From positions 1-18,465 of the forward strand of contig CAZTGE010000080.1 of assembly GCA_964612995.1 (NCBI GenBank): a stretch of DNA of 18,465 nucleotides, in the 5' to 3' direction. Shown in pieces: positions 18,365 to 18,465 of this stretch; the first letter of the stretch is position 1; each line of letters starts with the position of its first letter. This DNA comes from SLQH01 sp964612995 (GTDB lineage Bacteria; Planctomycetota; UBA11346). The translations under genes and the position numbers were made by a program. Below the pieces are notes generated by a model. The model did not search any database, had not been told where the DNA came from, and saw only the letters and a program-made list of their open reading frames with translations.

Positions 18365-18465
18365 GGAGCCCGGCCAGGCCTGGCCGGGCGACCGAGGCGC
18401 GTGGGGGTACGCGGCGAAGCCGCGAGGGGGCAGCGCCCCCTCTGTAACAAGGAGCCCGGCCAGGC
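18365..18465. repeat. Repeat cluster with probable 86-bp tandem unit, running off the window
   Basis: CCCGGCCAGGCCTGGCCGGG (18369-18388) is a perfect 20-bp palindrome, 61 bp after the miaA stop and possibly part of its termination. CGACCGAGGC follows (18389-18398), then the 42-bp block (18403-18444) with its two hairpins. GGAGCCCGGCCAGGC occurs at 18365-18379 and again at 18451-18465, the last bases of the window. This suggests a second unit begins with a period of 86 bp. Confidence 0.75.
18403..18444. repeat. 42-bp exact repeat, copy B
   Basis: This block is identical to 10124-10165. It contains CGCGGC-GAA-GCCGCG (18410-18424) and AGGGGGC-AGC-GCCCCCT (18425-18441) back to back. The sequence after it, TAACAAGG, differs from the ATAGAAGC after copy A, which marks the right boundary of the conserved block at or just after CTCTG. 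Confidence 0.9.

Overview
This 18.5 kb window is GC-rich bacterial chromosome carrying twelve convincing protein genes, no rRNA or tRNA that I can see, and several intergenic stretches packed with short inverted repeats. The beta clamp gene stands alone, away from dnaA, recF and gyrB. The sliding clamp and MiaA proteins have the wording I associate with Planctomycetota, and a transmembrane Hanks-type kinase, a membrane-anchored tandem-FHA protein and a CQSSE-type DapA-family protein fit that phylum. I put the assignment at moderate confidence. The soluble transhydrogenase is very close to proteobacterial SthA, so by itself it does not help.

Layout from left to right: hairpin-rich intergenic DNA (1-210); a small predicted lipoprotein on the minus strand (211-861); a 430-bp divergent control region; dnaN on plus (1295-2482); a zinc-ribbon Ser/Thr kinase on minus (2497-3723); a CCA-adding/poly(A) polymerase-type nucleotidyltransferase on plus (3819-5030); pyruvate phosphate dikinase with an added Lys/Ala-rich tail on plus (5170-7977); a strong hairpin; an alpha/beta hydrolase and an AEC-family permease as a minus-strand pair (8046-9870); a 300-bp repeat cluster; soluble transhydrogenase on minus (10175-11575); a divergent GH94 glycoside phosphorylase on plus (11699-14164) followed by a ZIP metal transporter (14202-15026); a DapA-family aldolase/lyase on minus (15183-16103); a structured 400-bp control region holding a 44-bp palindrome; an FHA-miaA operon on plus (16501-18307); and a second large repeat cluster running off the right end.

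The genes share three themes. Housekeeping information processing: clamp, CCA/poly(A) polymerase, MiaA. Central carbon and redox balance: PPDK (PEP/pyruvate with ATP/AMP/PPi), SthA (NADH/NADPH) and a phosphorolytic disaccharide phosphorylase that saves ATP. Phospho-signalling: a one-pass kinase and a tail-anchored double-FHA protein, which could be writer and reader of Thr phosphorylation, though not in one operon.

I found no defence island, CRISPR array, transposase gene or biosynthetic cluster. The most unusual signal is non-coding. A family of tiny hairpins with three-base loops, mostly GNA loops closed by C-G (GAA, GCA, GTA), recurs at four loci. It includes one 42-bp block duplicated exactly 8.3 kb apart and what looks like the start of an 86-bp tandem unit at the right edge. 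The 21-bp-stem palindrome and the foldable leader upstream of the FHA-miaA operon are the next most interesting items.
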